A stretch of DNA of 64,000 nt from Actinostola sp. cb2023 (GCA_033675265.1 JAUJYZ010000009.1:82501-146500); one strand, 5' to 3'. Counted from the stretch's first letter, positions 1-10,835 are shown. Made by a program: numbers and translations. Notes: generated by a model from the sequence alone, not told the origin.

Positions 1-440
1 TTCAAAGGTCACATTCCATATTTCCATGGAAACTATCATGTGTAATTGTCAACATCGTGGCTATATTGTAATTGCCAAAGTGTTAAGAGAAAATATTACA
101 AAGAGAAAGAATTAGACTACCCCCTCTTGAATTGCGGCGGCCATTATGAAAAGTTTGAGACCTAGGCCTTAATGTACTTGAGCTCCCGTAAGCGACCACC
201 CAAAATGTCAAGCTTTGTGGTCGCTTACGAGAGATGGTCCCTTATGAGAGGTTCCAACTATAGTGATTTGACTTGAAACTGAACTATTTTGGAAAACTGG
301 TCGCTTAGGAGAGGTGGTCGCTCAGGAGAGTGGTCGCATACGGAGGTTCAACTGTAGATAACAACACACGTTCTCCTATTGATGGATGGGAAGAGGATAA
401 CTGGAGCCAAGATTGAATAAATTAATTCTGGCATTCGGGT
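1..440. repeat. Intergenic sequence with a small dispersed inverted repeat
   Basis: No gene is visible. A short inverted repeat pairs CGTAAGCGACCAC near 187-199 with its complement near 217-229. Variants of TGGTCGCTTACGAGAG recur to about 350, as in a small dispersed repeat. No coding signal or target duplication was found. Confidence 0.4.
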
Positions 441-467
441 TTTCTAATTGAATTTGCTAATTATTTA

Positions 468-1125
468 TATTGGGGTTTTCTGATTGAATTTGCTAATTAT
501 TAGGGTTTTCTGATTGAATTTGCTAATTATTGGGGTTTTCTGATTGAATTTGCTAATTATTAGGGTTTTCTGATTGAATTTGCTAATTATTGGGGTTTTC
601 TGATTGAATTTGCTAATTATTGGGGTTTTCTGATTGAATTTGCTAATTATGAGGGTTTTCTGATTGAATTTGCTAATTATTGGGGTTTTCTGATTGAATT
701 TGCTAATTATTGGGGTTTTCTGATTGAATTTGCTAATTATTGGGGTTTTCTGATTGAATTTGCAAATTATTCGGGTTTTCTGATTATGCAAATTATTCGG
801 GTTTTCTGATTATGCAAATTATTCTGGTTTTCTAATTATGTAAATTATTTGGGTTTTCTGATTATGCAAATTATTTGTTTTTTCTGATTATGCAAATTAT
901 TTGGGTTTTCTGATTTTGCTAATTATTCGGGTTTTCTGATTTTGCTAATTATTGGGGTTTTCTGATTATGCAAATTATTCGGGTTTTCTAATTATGCAAA
1001 TTATTTGGGTTTTCTGATAATGCAAATTATTTGGGTTGTCTGATTTTGCTAATTATTCGGGTTTTCTGATTTTGCTAATTATTGGGGTTTTCTGATTTTG
1101 CTAATTATTGGGGTTTTCTGATGCT
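468..1125. repeat. Minisatellite with 30-bp units passing into 26-bp units
   Basis: About ten copies of a 30-bp unit (TGATTGAATTTGC followed by TAATTATTGGGGTTTTC) run from 468 to about 780. They then pass into shorter 24-26-bp variants with TGATTATGCAAATTATT up to 1125. The minus strand is open for 108 codons only because the unit length is a multiple of three and lacks stops. It is not a CRISPR array, because units abut without spacers. Confidence 0.95.
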
Positions 1126-1289
1126 TGCTACAGACCGCGATACGTAGATGACTCCATAGCCATGGTACCCGACATTACACACCGAATCGCTATGTACTTC
1201 AGACATTCAATCAAGCTCCATGCAATTCACGATGGAAATACCGGAGAGGAATTATATGACTACCTTTCCTAAGCATGGAGATATACAGC

Positions 1290-1545
1290 TATTTCAAATA
1301 AGGTTGTCGAGGACATCAGTCCATAGGCTATACGTCGTTCCAAGACCGAACTGAATGATGGTAACAGATTGAATGGCATGAAATATTTCATAAAATTCGA
1401 TTCAAAATTTGTCTTGACCTGTTGAAATGGAAATAGGTACGATATCATACAGCCTTTCATACCTTTTTAGCTATTCAATCTGTTACCATAATGCAGTTCG
1501 GTCTTGGGACGTCGTATAACCTAGTGCGGCTATGGACTGATGCAA
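1290..1545. mobile_element. Degenerate inverted-repeat (MITE-like) element
   Basis: Sequence around 1318-1377 (CAGTCCATAGGCTATACG onward) recurs inverted around 1476-1545 (to GGCTATGGACTG) with several mismatches. There is no coding potential, so it is probably an old non-autonomous DNA element. The boundaries are approximate. Confidence 0.5.
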
Positions 1546-1550
1546 ATAGG

Positions 1551-1806
1551 TGTATACACCTATTTCAAAAAACGTTGGCATCTGAAATCTGAATCTGAAA
1601 TCTGAATCTGTGACCTAAAAACACTCGTAGCCACACTATTCACCAACGCAGGTCTTCGCCTAAAGGTCGTGGCATATTCCAGTAATTACAAGATACATGT
1701 ACATGTAATACCCTCATGCCCACAATAATAATAAAGTTCTTGTGCATTACAATCCCTCTCAGATTTCAGATTTCAGATGCCAACGTTTTTTGAAATGGTG
1801 TATACA
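1551..1806. mobile_element. 256-bp TIR element
   Basis: The ends TGTATACACCTATTTCAAAA (1551 on) and its inverted partner ending TGAAATGGTGTATACA (1806) form arms of about 42 bp that include AACGTTGGCATCTGAAATC. The interior has no ORF. It abuts the preceding inverted repeat and looks like a non-autonomous DNA transposon. Confidence 0.75.
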
Positions 1807-2371
1807 AGAACGGTGGTCGACTGGAAACTAAGGTCTTCGTTAAGCCTACCAACAGTGGCTTGTTGTTTTATTTATTTTTATTAATCTTCCACCATAAGAA
1901 TAAGAATAACAATAATGTTACACCATTAAAGCCATGTTGGTACTCGGTGCAAAAAAGCCTTAGTAAAAACTATGCTCCATCGTGCCTACCGCGTATCGTC
2001 TAGTACGTGAGTTAGTTTTTCTGGAGAATGGGGTGTGCCGCTGAGTCTCTGAGTCCCTGGACCTGTTCCAGACAAAATGGCGAAAATAGGTACAACCCTG
2101 TTCCAGACTAAAAACGTAGCTAAAGTGTCATTTTGAAGTGGTAGACTTGACCGTTAACTGAATCGAGGACACTGGAAAAAACCTGTTTCAGAGCGAAATA
2201 AACGAAATATGTCAATCGCTCTTCTCGTAATTGCCGCGGTATTATAAAGCAACCATTATGCTTTAAAATTCATAGTCTTAGATTTTAGATATTATTTATT
2301 ATTATTATTATTGTCACTAGTTTTCCTATTTTGTAAGAGCATAGAGACGTTGTTTTATGCTCCGAATACAT

Positions 2372-2375
2372 ATTA

Positions 2376-2465
<90 letters not shown>

Positions 2466-2470
2466 GTTAT
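2372..2470. repeat. (ATT)n microsatellite
   Basis: About 27 nearly pure ATT/TTA units. The 75-codon poly-Leu frame across it is a composition artefact. Confidence 0.95.
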
Positions 2471-2741
2471 TATTATTTATTATTAATATTAATATTATTA
2501 TTACTATATTTAATGATAAATTAATATTACTTTTATAGTTATAAGGTGATGCTGCATTGCTGGCATGTCGTCCCTGAAGAAAGACCCAGTTTTGATGAGC
2601 TGTGTGACAAAATGGAGGAACTCGTGGTTAGTAGACTATTCAGTTGTGTTGCACCTTGTGCGCCTCGTTCACCCTCCAAAATGGCGGCTTTGCTTTTAAC
2701 AATAGCTAGCCATAGGTATTAGTCCCCTTTCTCGCAGATAC

Positions 2742-3420
2742 CGCTGTAAATTCAGACAGCAGAGGCATGTATGCAGGTGTTGTGTCTTTGATGTCGCCGA
2801 TTAAACCAGATTACAATGACCGTTGTTCATGTGCTCTTTAATGGCCGCCATCGGTCACCTAACACACAGGGAACCCAACACCTGCATTGCCACAACACAG
2901 GTAGCCCAACACTACCGCAGGGTTAGCCTCGAGTCAGTGTAAATTATTCACAGATACTAACGAGAGGGTCTGTATGTCAGTTGTCAGTCAAATATTTGGT
3001 CATTTGTCAGTTAATTTTTTACCTTGTGAGTTAAACGTTTGTTAACTATTAACTGGTCATATCCTGTTTTGAACAATTGAACTTGTTTGATACTTCGATT
3101 GTCAGTTGTCAGTTGAGTTTTATTTGTCAGTTAACAGTTATTTGTAAAGCCGTTTGTCAGTAGTCAGTTAACCCCATTCAGACCCTCTAACGAGAACGCG
3201 AACAAATGTTGTTGACAGTGGAGAATAGAAACATTATTTTATTAATTCCATGGGTTACTCTCTGACTGGAGGTGTTCTATCGTCCACTGTCAACAACATT
3301 TGTTCGCATTCTCGTTGGTATTCGTGAATAATTTACACTGACTTGATGTTATCTCTGCATACATGCGTCTTCAGTCAAGTAGTACAGCGGTGCTAAACAA
3401 CTCGAAACTGGAGTATTAAT
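2742..3420. mobile_element. Composite MITE of the ACTCCAGTTTCG family
   Basis: Outer arms share CGCTGTA and GCATGTATGCAG near 2745-2780 and, inverted, near 3350-3400. Inner arms CTCGAGTCAGTGTAAATTA (2929) and its inverted partner (3312-3346) flank the core. The right end reads AACTCGAAACTGGAGTAT. Related copies lie at 33989-34188, 34544-34865 and 35247-35460. The left arm carries extra inserted sequence, and a complete hAT-like MITE sits inside at 2965-3186. Confidence 0.6.
2965..3186. mobile_element. hAT-like MITE with 8-bp target duplication
   Basis: The 222-bp element starts AGGGTCTG and ends CAGACCCT. It is flanked on both sides by CTAACGAG (2957-2964 and 3187-3194). An 8-bp target duplication is typical of the hAT superfamily. 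The interior is built from GTCAGTTGTCAGT-like motifs and encodes nothing. It has inserted into the arm of the older MITE at 2742-3420. Confidence 0.75.
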
Positions 3421-3563
3421 CATTTCTAGCAAGTAGCTGTGTTAAAGTAGACCATCCAATATTTCAATATCAAATCAAAGATTCCGCGTCTTGAAATAAA
3501 TTGCTTCTCTAATAAGTATTTTTGATTTTTGATTCGCATTGAAAGTTGAGCCTCTGAATCCAT

Positions 3564-3690
3564 GGCCGCTGCCATCTTTGGCTTGTGATGACGTCACAGG
3601 CCGCCATCTTGGTTTGTGATGACGTCACAGGCCGCCATCTTGGTTTGTGATGACGTCACAGGCCACCATCTTGGTTTGTGATGACGTAAT
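3564..3690. repeat. 31-bp tandem repeat carrying CRE and YY1-like motifs
   Basis: Four units, the first and last imperfect, each read about GGCCGCCATCTTGGTTTG then TGATGACGTCACA. Perfect TGACGTCA palindromes (CREB/ATF consensus) lie at 3589, 3620 and 3651, and a fourth unit has TGACGTAA. Each unit also has GCCGCCATCTTGG, the reverse complement of the YY1 consensus. No gene start is evident nearby. Confidence 0.8.
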
Positions 3691-3711
3691 TGCTCGACTG
3701 GTTGGGGTTAC

Positions 3712-3800
3712 GGTTGAGAACAGACGCGTGCATACAAATATTTTTTTATTAATTATAAGTAGCCTCAGAAGCAATGGTTGGGCTGCCTGTGTTTTGATCA
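3712..3800. repeat. Solo arm of a dispersed TIR element
   Basis: AGACGCGTGCATACAAAT followed by a T-rich stretch and AGCCTCAGAAGCAATGGTTG closely matches the right arm of the complete element at 49136-49508. It is a fragment of the same family. Confidence 0.6.
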
Positions 3801-4135
3801 CTGTCCTTTGTGCGCATGACAACTAAATCTTGAAAAAGTATCAATTAATGAGTTCTGAGGCGATGTGAATAGCACTGATGGACTGATTGAGCAAAGTCGC
3901 CATAATTTGACAGGACTCCTGTCCCTTGGAGGGAGTTATGCACTGTATTGACACTTGCATTGCTTGTTGCTTTGTTGTTCATGATTTTATTCGTTTGATT
4001 GCTCTATCTCACTTACATTCTTGCTTCCATATATCTCTCAATAGATCACCACAACTCTTGTTGGATTTTCCATATGAGCACTGGAAATCTCCTTAATCCA
4101 GCTAGTCGTTCAATAGCTTTAAGTCAGAGCAGTAA

Positions 4136-4992
4136 CAGACAACAGCAACCGCAACAGCAACCACAACCACAACAGCAACCACAACAGTAACCGCAACAGT
4201 AACCGCAACAGTAATCGCAACAGTAACCGCAACAGTAACCGTAGCAACAGTAACCGCAGCAGTAAACGTAGCAACAATAACTGCAACAGCAACCACAACC
4301 GTAGCAACAGTAACCGGAGCAACAGTAACCGCAGCAGTAAACGTAGCAACAATAACTGCAACAGCAACCGCAACAGTAACCGTAGCAACAGTAACCGCAG
4401 CAACAGTAACCGCAGCAGTAACCGTAGCAACAATAACCGCAACAGTAGCAACAATAACCGCAACAGTAACCGTAACCGCAACAGCAACCGCAACAGCAAC
4501 CACAACAGCAACCACAACAGTAACCGCAACAGTAACCGCAACAGTAATCGCAACAGTAACCACAACAGTAACCGTAGCAACAGTAACCGTAGCAACAGTA
4601 ACCGCAACAGTAATCGCAACAGTAACCGTAGCAGCAGTAACCGGAACAGTAATCGCAACAGTAACCGCAGCAGTAACCGTAGCAACAGTAGCCGGAACAG
4701 TAATCACAACAGTAACCGCAGCAGTAACCGTAGCAACAGTAACCGGAACAGTAACCGCAACAGAAACCGTAGCAACAGTAACCGCAACAGTAATCACAAC
4801 AGTAACCGCAGCAGTAACCGTAGCAACAGTAACCGGAACAGTAACCGTAGCAACAGTAACCGTAGCTACAGTAACCGGAACAGTAACCGTAGCAACAGTA
4901 ACCGCAACAGTAACCGTAGCAACAGTAACCGAAACAGTAACCGTAGCAACAGTAACCGTAGCAACAGTAACCGTAGCAACAGTAACAGTAAG
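4136..4992. repeat. AACAGTAACCGC / AACAGTAACCGTAGC satellite
   Basis: About 850 bp of six- to fifteen-base units combining AACAGT, AACCGC, AACCGT and AGC. Two minus-strand frames are open across it (one of 322 codons rich in Thr-Val, one Leu-rich). Two frames being open at once shows that absence of stops follows from base composition, so this is not evidence for a protein. Confidence 0.9.
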
Positions 4993-5119
4993 AATATAAT
5001 AATATAAATCATAATAATTGTACTTCATGATAACAAGAAATAAAGTCCGAATGAAGTATATATGGAACACTGCCTGGCTTGGTGATTGATGTCAGAAGTA
5101 CTTGAACTAGTGTTAAAAC

Positions 5120-5250
5120 ATGTTTTTAGTATTATCTTGTAAATTATGATATTTTAATTTCATTTGAGGGCCACTCGTTTGTCAGTACCTTATTCTAACT
5201 GTCGTGTGACACCCTATTTCAATAAAGTTTCATTCATTCATTCAGTTCCA
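5120..5250 (+). mobile_element. Possible non-LTR/SINE 3' end
   Basis: AATAAAGTTTCATTCATTCATTC at the right edge resembles a polyadenylation signal followed by an ATTC microsatellite tail, as in 3' ends of some non-LTR retroelements. No reverse transcriptase sequence is present, so the call is tentative. Confidence 0.3.
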
Positions 5251-5469
5251 AATAAGGCTTGGTCGAGTACACCAGGAATTATTTGAGGAGAGCTACATAA
5301 ATATGTCAATAGTTTGTTACCAGTTTTTTTGTTTTTGTAGTGCGTTCTGTATGCGCAAGCACCAGTGCCGAATGCAAACGGGTCCGACACGAACCAACCC
5401 AAGCAAAAGGTTTGCTATTCCTTGAAGAGCCCTACGACAGTCGTATCTAAAGAGTTCGCCCATCGATTG

Positions 5470-5565
5470 GCGTGAAAATAGCCTGACGCAAGCATAAGCA
5501 CAAGGAACAAGATTCCTGTTCAGTATTACGCTTGTGCGAGTCCGCGTTTTCACAGTGAAATAACG
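5470..5565. repeat. Dispersed GACGCAAGCATAAGC family copy
   Basis: CTGACGCAAGCATAAGCACA together with GCGTTTTCACAGTGAAATAA matches the units repeated at 32060-32400, 35945-36060 and 56630-56740. No coding content is seen and the origin is unknown. Confidence 0.6.
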
Positions 5566-5619
5566 CGTGTTTTTTTCGATGCTTTACTGGTCACTGATCT
5601 GGCCAGGGCTTTGAAAGTC

Positions 5620-6616
5620 AGGCCCCGTCCACACGTACCCGGTTATTTTTGAATCCGCAACTTTTTCGATGCGGATTAAAACAAATTCGCGTCCACACGT
5701 AGCGCATTCGAATCGTATTAGCTCGTCCACACGTACCCGGTTATTTTTGAATCCGCAACTTTTTCGATGCGGATTAAAACAAATTCGCGTCCACACGTAG
5801 CGCATTCGAATCGTATTAGCTCGTCCACACGTACCCGGTTATTTTTGAATCCGCAACTTTTTCGATGCGGATTAAAACAAATTCGCTTCCACACGTAGCG
5901 CATTCGAATCGTATTAGCTCGTCCACACGTACGCGATTATATTTGAATCCGCAACTTTTTCGATGCGGATTAAAACAAATTCGCGTCCACACGTAGCGCA
6001 TTCGAATCGTATTAGCTCGTCCACACGTACGCGGTTATTTTTGAATCCGCAACTTTTTCGATGTGGATTAAAACAAATTCGCGTCCACACGTAGCGCATT
6101 CGAATCGTATTAGCTCGTCCACACGTACGCGATTATATTTGAATCCGCAACTTTTTCGATGCGGATTAAAACAAATTCGCGTCCACACGTAGCGCATTCG
6201 AATCGTATTAGCTCGTCCACACGTACCCGGTTATTTTTGAATCCGCAACTTTTTCGATGCGGATTAAAACAAATTCGCGTCCACACGTAGCGCATTCGAA
6301 TCGTATTAGCTCGTCCACACATACCCGGTTATTTTTGAATCCGCAACTTTTTCGATGCGGATTGGCTTCCCGTCGATGAGTCCGCGCGGTAAAGACTGGA
6401 TCCAATACCGTGACGTCAACGTATTCAAAAATATACGGATTCGACCGTCTACACGAGGCCGTAATCACAGCGTATTCAAAAATATCCACTCTGGAGTGCG
6501 TATTCAAAGAGAAGCAGATTCATCGACCGTATTCACCGGATACGTGTGGACGAGAGGCCAATCCGCATCGAAAATGTGCGGATTCAAAGATATCCGGATA
6601 CGTGTGGACGGGGCCT
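5620..6616. mobile_element. Non-autonomous DNA transposon with AGGCCCCGTCCACACG TIRs
   Basis: The left end AGGCCCCGTCCACACGTA (5620) and right end TACGTGTGGACGGGGCCT (to 6616) are inverted copies. Sub-terminal CCGGTTATTTTTGAATCCGC is mirrored near 6578-6598. Most of the interior is a 98-bp satellite. No transposase is present and no clear target duplication was recognised. Confidence 0.75.
5625..6367. repeat. 98-bp satellite inside the TIR transposon
   Basis: Unit starts are spaced exactly 98 bp (5625, 5723, 5821, 5919, 6017, 6115, 6213, 6311), giving seven full units and one partial. Each unit begins with a copy of the transposon end sequence (TCGTCCACACGTACCCGG) and contains TCGCGTCCACACGTAGCGC. 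The array therefore arose by amplification of the element's own terminal region. The 61-codon minus-strand frames in each unit are spurious, because 98 is not a multiple of three. Confidence 0.95.
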
Positions 6617-6933
6617 CAAAGCCTCGATTTCACTTCCGACGCAAACATAAATTCTTGTACTTATGCTTGTTCGTATACTTGCGCGAGATCCGTTTTCACT
6701 GCAGTGAAATAATCCCTTGTGTACTTGCATCGTAGAGAAACACAGGTTTTAGGCAGAGCTCAGCGCACTTTCTTCGTTACCTCCGGAGACCAGGGTAGCT
6801 TTATTCATCCTGTAGTTTACTATGCTCCCGGTATGCAGTAAGCCGATTGCCGGGCATGGAGCAGAAAGTCCATGTTTTATCAAGGACGCCGTGTGCCCTT
6901 GACCTTACTGAGATAGTCAAAGGATTTCATTGG

Positions 6934-7108
6934 TAGCCTGCTTTCAGGCTCTCTTACATGGGGACAATTTTGGGAAGAGGGGGAAGGGAAAGGAAGGGCA
7001 AAGGGAGGGGGAAGGGGAAAAGGGAGGAGGGACGCCGTCCCCCCTCCCTTTTTCCCCTCCCCCTTTTCCCAAAATTGTCCCCATGTAAGAGAGCCCGAAA
7101 GCAGGCTA
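6934..7108. mobile_element. MITE with TAGCCTGCTTT ends
   Basis: The arms TAGCCTGCTTTCAGGCTCTC and their inverted partner ending in GCAGGCTA extend about 45 bp each, through GGGGACAATTTTGGGAA. The loop is purine-rich then pyrimidine-rich. Small hairpins with related AGCCTGCTTTTCAGACTC ends lie at 43905 and 45686. Confidence 0.8.
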
Positions 7109-7377
7109 TTTCTTTGGTAGCTATTGGCATGGTCAGACAAGTGGCATGACTTCAATCTGACTAATGATGCAACTTTTGTCAACAAAAATTTTCTCGCCAT
7201 TTTGCGTATTTCGTGTGAAAACGGCTGCGAGGGAGACTTCATTTTGCGTGAAAGAAGAGCGATTCACACTGCATCGTGTGCGGTTTATTGTGCCAATAAC
7301 TGTGCAACAATCGTTGATCTTCCGGCTGTCTGACATTTTCGAAGACATCGTATTACCCGTCAAATCACTGATATGGT

Positions 7378-7590
7378 AGGGAGTTTAAGCTCTCTACGAC
7401 GAAGGCGACGTCAACCGGAAGTGTAAATAACTTCTGTTCCGGAGTTTCATACCTTCATAGTTGGTATTCCCTGTGGATGAAGTAACCCGTCATAGGCTTA
7501 GGTTAGGACTAAATCTCTAATGTACAAAACCCCGAACAGAAGTTATTTACACTTCCGGTTGACGTCGCCGTCGTAGGTTTTGCAAAGCTT
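7378..7590. mobile_element. MITE with GACGTCAACCGGAAGTG arms
   Basis: GCGACGTCAACCGGAAGTGT (about 7404) pairs with its reverse complement at about 7545-7568. The arms include AAATAACTTCTGTTC and CTACGACG. No coding content is seen in the loop. It is a typical short TIR element. Confidence 0.75.
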
Positions 7591-8345
7591 TTTTTTTTTA
7601 ACTCGCCAGTGATTCCTTCTTCAAATCATATTCTGTGGTATCCTCACCTCAAACGAGATGTCGTAATGCGTCACAACAATATGCAATAACATTATTGACT
7701 GTAGGGGGCTCCATGTTGGTTGCTCACTTCTACCAATCACATCACATAGCATTATCACCTCACAAGAGATGTCACACAGTTTGAATAGGTCGCGATAGGC
7801 TCAAGTCTGTTAATTAATTTATGCACTTAACAAAACAACCGAACAAAAGAATGCTTAAAGTTACGGTATTGTTCAGCGTTTTTATCAACTGTAATTAAGC
7901 CATGAAATACAAAGAATCACACATCCCACGGTCGCTAGATACAGTTACGTCATGGGTAGAAAGAAGGCGAATTTATAAACCATTTATAATGTTTAATTTC
8001 GCATGCAAACATAAAATATTATTGTTGACAAAAGATAAAAAAGAATATCACTGAACTTTCTCTGTACGACCAACAGTCTTTTTTGAAGCTTTGCTAGCCA
8101 AAGAAAGCCATAGTAGTCGTGTAGTTGCTGTAGCAGTGATCTCAATTTTGTCAGTTGATAAGTGTCACTACCGACGGCTAAGAAGTCGTCAAAACTTTCT
8201 ACTTCAAAAAGTGACCTCCACAATTTAGTTCAAGACTGAAGACCGCACGATGGATCAAATTCTGTTTCAATCTTGAAGACCACACATACAAGTTGCACAG
8301 CAACGTGAGTCGGTTCTGCTCGGGCAACCAGCTAGCTGCCAATTA

Positions 8346-9055
8346 CTAACTTAGACTAGACCGCGATTGATAAACTGTATGTTCCTGGATGGCTGGCAGC
8401 TGACCAGAGCTGTTGCTTAATAAGTCCAGCTGCTCACTTGAATCACTTGTGGACGAAATCTGATCATCAGTCTCTAGTACACATACATTATCCTCGTACC
8501 TCTGAACATCTTTAATCCAATCTGCAATCCTGTCCTCTTTCGACAAGTTTGTACAGTTATCCGAGTCGCTGTTTAAACGCTTGAAGGACGCGTTGCGTTG
8601 TCTAACGATTCGATGCAACACAGGACTCGAAGGTAAACTCCGCGAGCGCATCGATGCGGAGATGTGTTCTGGTGATGGGCTGTTTCTCCTGAATCCTTCA
8701 ATTGCAACGATTTCTTCTTTCAATGTATTGAGATCTAGATTGATAGATAGTCTGTTAATAGGAGAACAAGAAGGGGACAACGGTGCCAAGCGTTTGCCGC
8801 CATTAGAATAGTTGTCTCCCCTTCGATTTGGACTCGGTGTAGGAGGTCGTGGGCCGTGCAATCTGTGAGCCCCTCTGCGTGACATTCGAGGACTTATAGG
8901 TACCGTTGGCGATAATGGTGGAAGGTGATGTAGATCTGATTCACTGGACCATTTCCTCTCCTGAAAATCACCTAAAAGTTTCTCTGGTCTCGTGAAAAAT
9001 AATCTTGACATATCGGTATCAACAGGAGTCGCTTTTGACACCCGATTTGGATACC
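8346..9055 (-). CDS. Ser/Pro-rich uncharacterised protein, single or terminal coding exon
   Basis: An open frame of 221 codons runs from the first ATG (9011-9009) to a stop at 8346. The frame stays open upstream to a good 3' splice site (polypyrimidine, CTTCAG, exon from 9055) with a TACTAAT branch-like site at proper distance. This may therefore be the last exon of a longer gene with residues GYPNRVSKATPVD before the Met. The protein is rich in SP/PP motifs and basic patches such as RSRSLPSSPVLHR, ends in an acidic/Ser segment, and appears disordered. One amphipathic stretch (EDRIADWIKDVQRYEDN) could be a helix. I do not recognise the family. The biased, non-repetitive composition suggests real coding sequence. 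Upstream exons were not established; an ORF with MKDIKDFMRSPL at about 9200-9315 is only a candidate. Confidence 0.55.
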
Positions 9056-10093
9056 CTGAAGGGTAAGAATGAATCCTTTGGTATTAGTATCAACATCGCA
9101 TAGACCTATGCAGTGGAATCTCCTCTCGAAGTGGTCGCGTAGCCTAGTGTGAACCAGTGTTAGGTAATTTGAAACTGTAACTGGACTATTACTTGACAAG
9201 TAGCACGACAAGACTTCCGTAATTCGAGATGGCTGATACTAATCTCTTCTGCGCGCTTTGGATTGCTCGGAGCGGGGAGCGCATAAAGTCTTTGATGTCT
9301 TTCATCGTTTGCGAATGGACTATTGTAAAGAAAAACAATGTCTGTTTGCATTCAATGTATGTTAATTAAATTGCTTTCTTCGAACGCTTTCGTATCAATA
9401 GCAGTGTGATTTATCGGTTGAGTGACAATGCACGATTCACAGCGTTCGAGTCCCCTTCGAGCTGCAACAGTAATGTGTTCTCGGTGTTAAACTGCGTTAA
9501 AATTGAAGTACGATTACACCAAAGTCAACGAAGAGAAATACCCAGTGAAGTCAACCATGTACCCATCGCTCTTCAATGAGCAATTTGTCATATGTTATAG
9601 TTGGTCTTGTTGCTATGGCAGCGTGTGGCGTCACGACACGACAGCAACGTAGCCAAATGAATAGAAATTGCGAAAAAGCTAACATGAGTTGCGAAAAAGA
9701 TAACAGGCTTTGGAGTCGCTTGCTAACTAGTTTAGGTATGCGGACTGACTGGGAGTTTGTTTTAATATAGTAGATACTGAGTGGGTGGAATAAAATAGCC
9801 AACAAATGAAGATTTCATGCTGTTTTTTTTTTCACCGCCGATGTCAGAGAGTTTTCACTATTTAGTTTATTTTTAGATCAGCTTTGTTTTAATGCGATTA
9901 TGGGAGAATAACACAAGCTAAAAGGTTTAAAAACCGGACGCTGAAGAAGGAAGGACTATCGTGATATTGAGTAGTCATTGTTGCAGGGAGGTTTGCCGCC
10001 ATGTTTGTGCGGACCCTGTGGAAACAGTATGTAACCGTTTTTATCAGTGTTTTTCTCTGTGAAGAATATATACATTTTCTTAGCCTGCCTCCT

Positions 10094-10195
10094 CCTCACT
10101 ACAATCCCCTCCCCCCCCCCCCTCTCCCCTTCCCCTTCCCCTTCCCCCCTCCTAGCTCTGCCCCTCCTTCCCCCCTCACCTCCCCCAAGGCCGGC
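10094..10195. repeat. Polypyrimidine tract (C/T on plus strand)
   Basis: About 100 bp is almost purely C and T, including a C12 run and repeated CCCCTTCC. Such homopurine-homopyrimidine DNA can form triplex (H-DNA) structures in principle. The proline-rich frames reading through it are composition artefacts. Confidence 0.8.
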
Positions 10196-10250
10196 TACAT
10201 GTATACGCTTTGCTGTATCTGCCACAGGAAACCCAATGCGAGCATAAACT

Positions 10251-10426
10251 AATAGTCCATTTCCGAGTTCCTTTTATCTCTGTTTCAAAACGAGTCTACG
10301 TGCGAAACCTTTCTTATGCAAATCTGTTTTATTTACATGAAAAAGGAAAAAATATTTGCATAAAAAAGGTTTCGCACGTAGACTCGTTTTGAAACAGAGA
10401 TAAAAGGAACTCGGAAATGGCCTATT
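10251..10426. mobile_element. 176-bp MITE with ~75-bp near-perfect arms
   Basis: It starts AATAGTCCATTTCCGAGTTC and ends with the inverted copy at 10426 (GGAAATGGCCTATT). The arms run through ACGAGTCTACGTGCGAAACC to a short AT-rich loop. High arm identity suggests a recent element. Confidence 0.9.
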
Positions 10427-10652
10427 GACTGAGAACATGAAATAAATTATAGGGGGAAAAATAGCACAGTTATTTTAATTTTTGGTATTTTACTGATTAG
10501 TAATATTGTTAAGCGCTATTGGTTTTTTAGAAGAAATAACGCTATATAAATAAAGATTATTATTATTTTAAGGGTTTCCTTGTATGCAGGCATCAGATTA
10601 AATAAATTGTAGTGGCTTCATCTGCATTTAAAATTTGTTTAATGAACCAAGC

Positions 10653-10677
10653 TTTCGGCCATTGCGGCCATCTTCAG
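10653..10677 (-). ncRNA. Hammerhead-like core in Penelope 3' end, left copy
   Basis: On the minus strand CTGAAGA, a GGCC/GGCC stem-loop and GAAA occur in the order of hammerhead core boxes. It is identical to the right-copy motif at 14838-14862. The cleavage triplet and stems I and III were not established. Confidence 0.4.
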
Positions 10678-10835
10678 GGTTATGAAAGTACACAATTCCT
10701 ACGTAGCTAACAGAAAGCGGTATCCATGGAATATTAACTGAACAGCGCGCGCTAACTAGATTTTAAATAGAGCGCGAGCTAGGATCAAAGTAAAAACAAC
10801 AAACTATACAAAGTTACTAAACATATATGAGTTAC

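Noticed and set aside
440..1125. Regularly spaced repeats as a possible CRISPR array
   Set aside because: Units abut directly with no unique spacers, and the genome is clearly eukaryotic.
5718..6507. Series of 61-99 codon minus-strand ORFs (MRYVWTRICFNPHRK...)
   Set aside because: They repeat every 98 bp in changing frames and fall within the transposon-derived satellite.
7993..8223. 76-codon minus-strand ORF downstream of the Ser/Pro-rich exon
   Set aside because: It begins with a non-ATG codon in frame with no start or clear splice sites; it is probably 3' UTR or intergenic.
9011..9041. Start of the Ser/Pro-rich ORF at position 9041
   Set aside because: The codon there is GTG, not usable as a normal eukaryotic start; either ATG 9011 or a spliced upstream exon is more likely.
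9576..9770. 64-codon ORF with a hydrophobic N-terminus (MSNLSYVIVGLVAMAACGV...)
   Set aside because: Possible small secreted peptide, but no splice, homology or repeat evidence supports it; kept out of the annotation.
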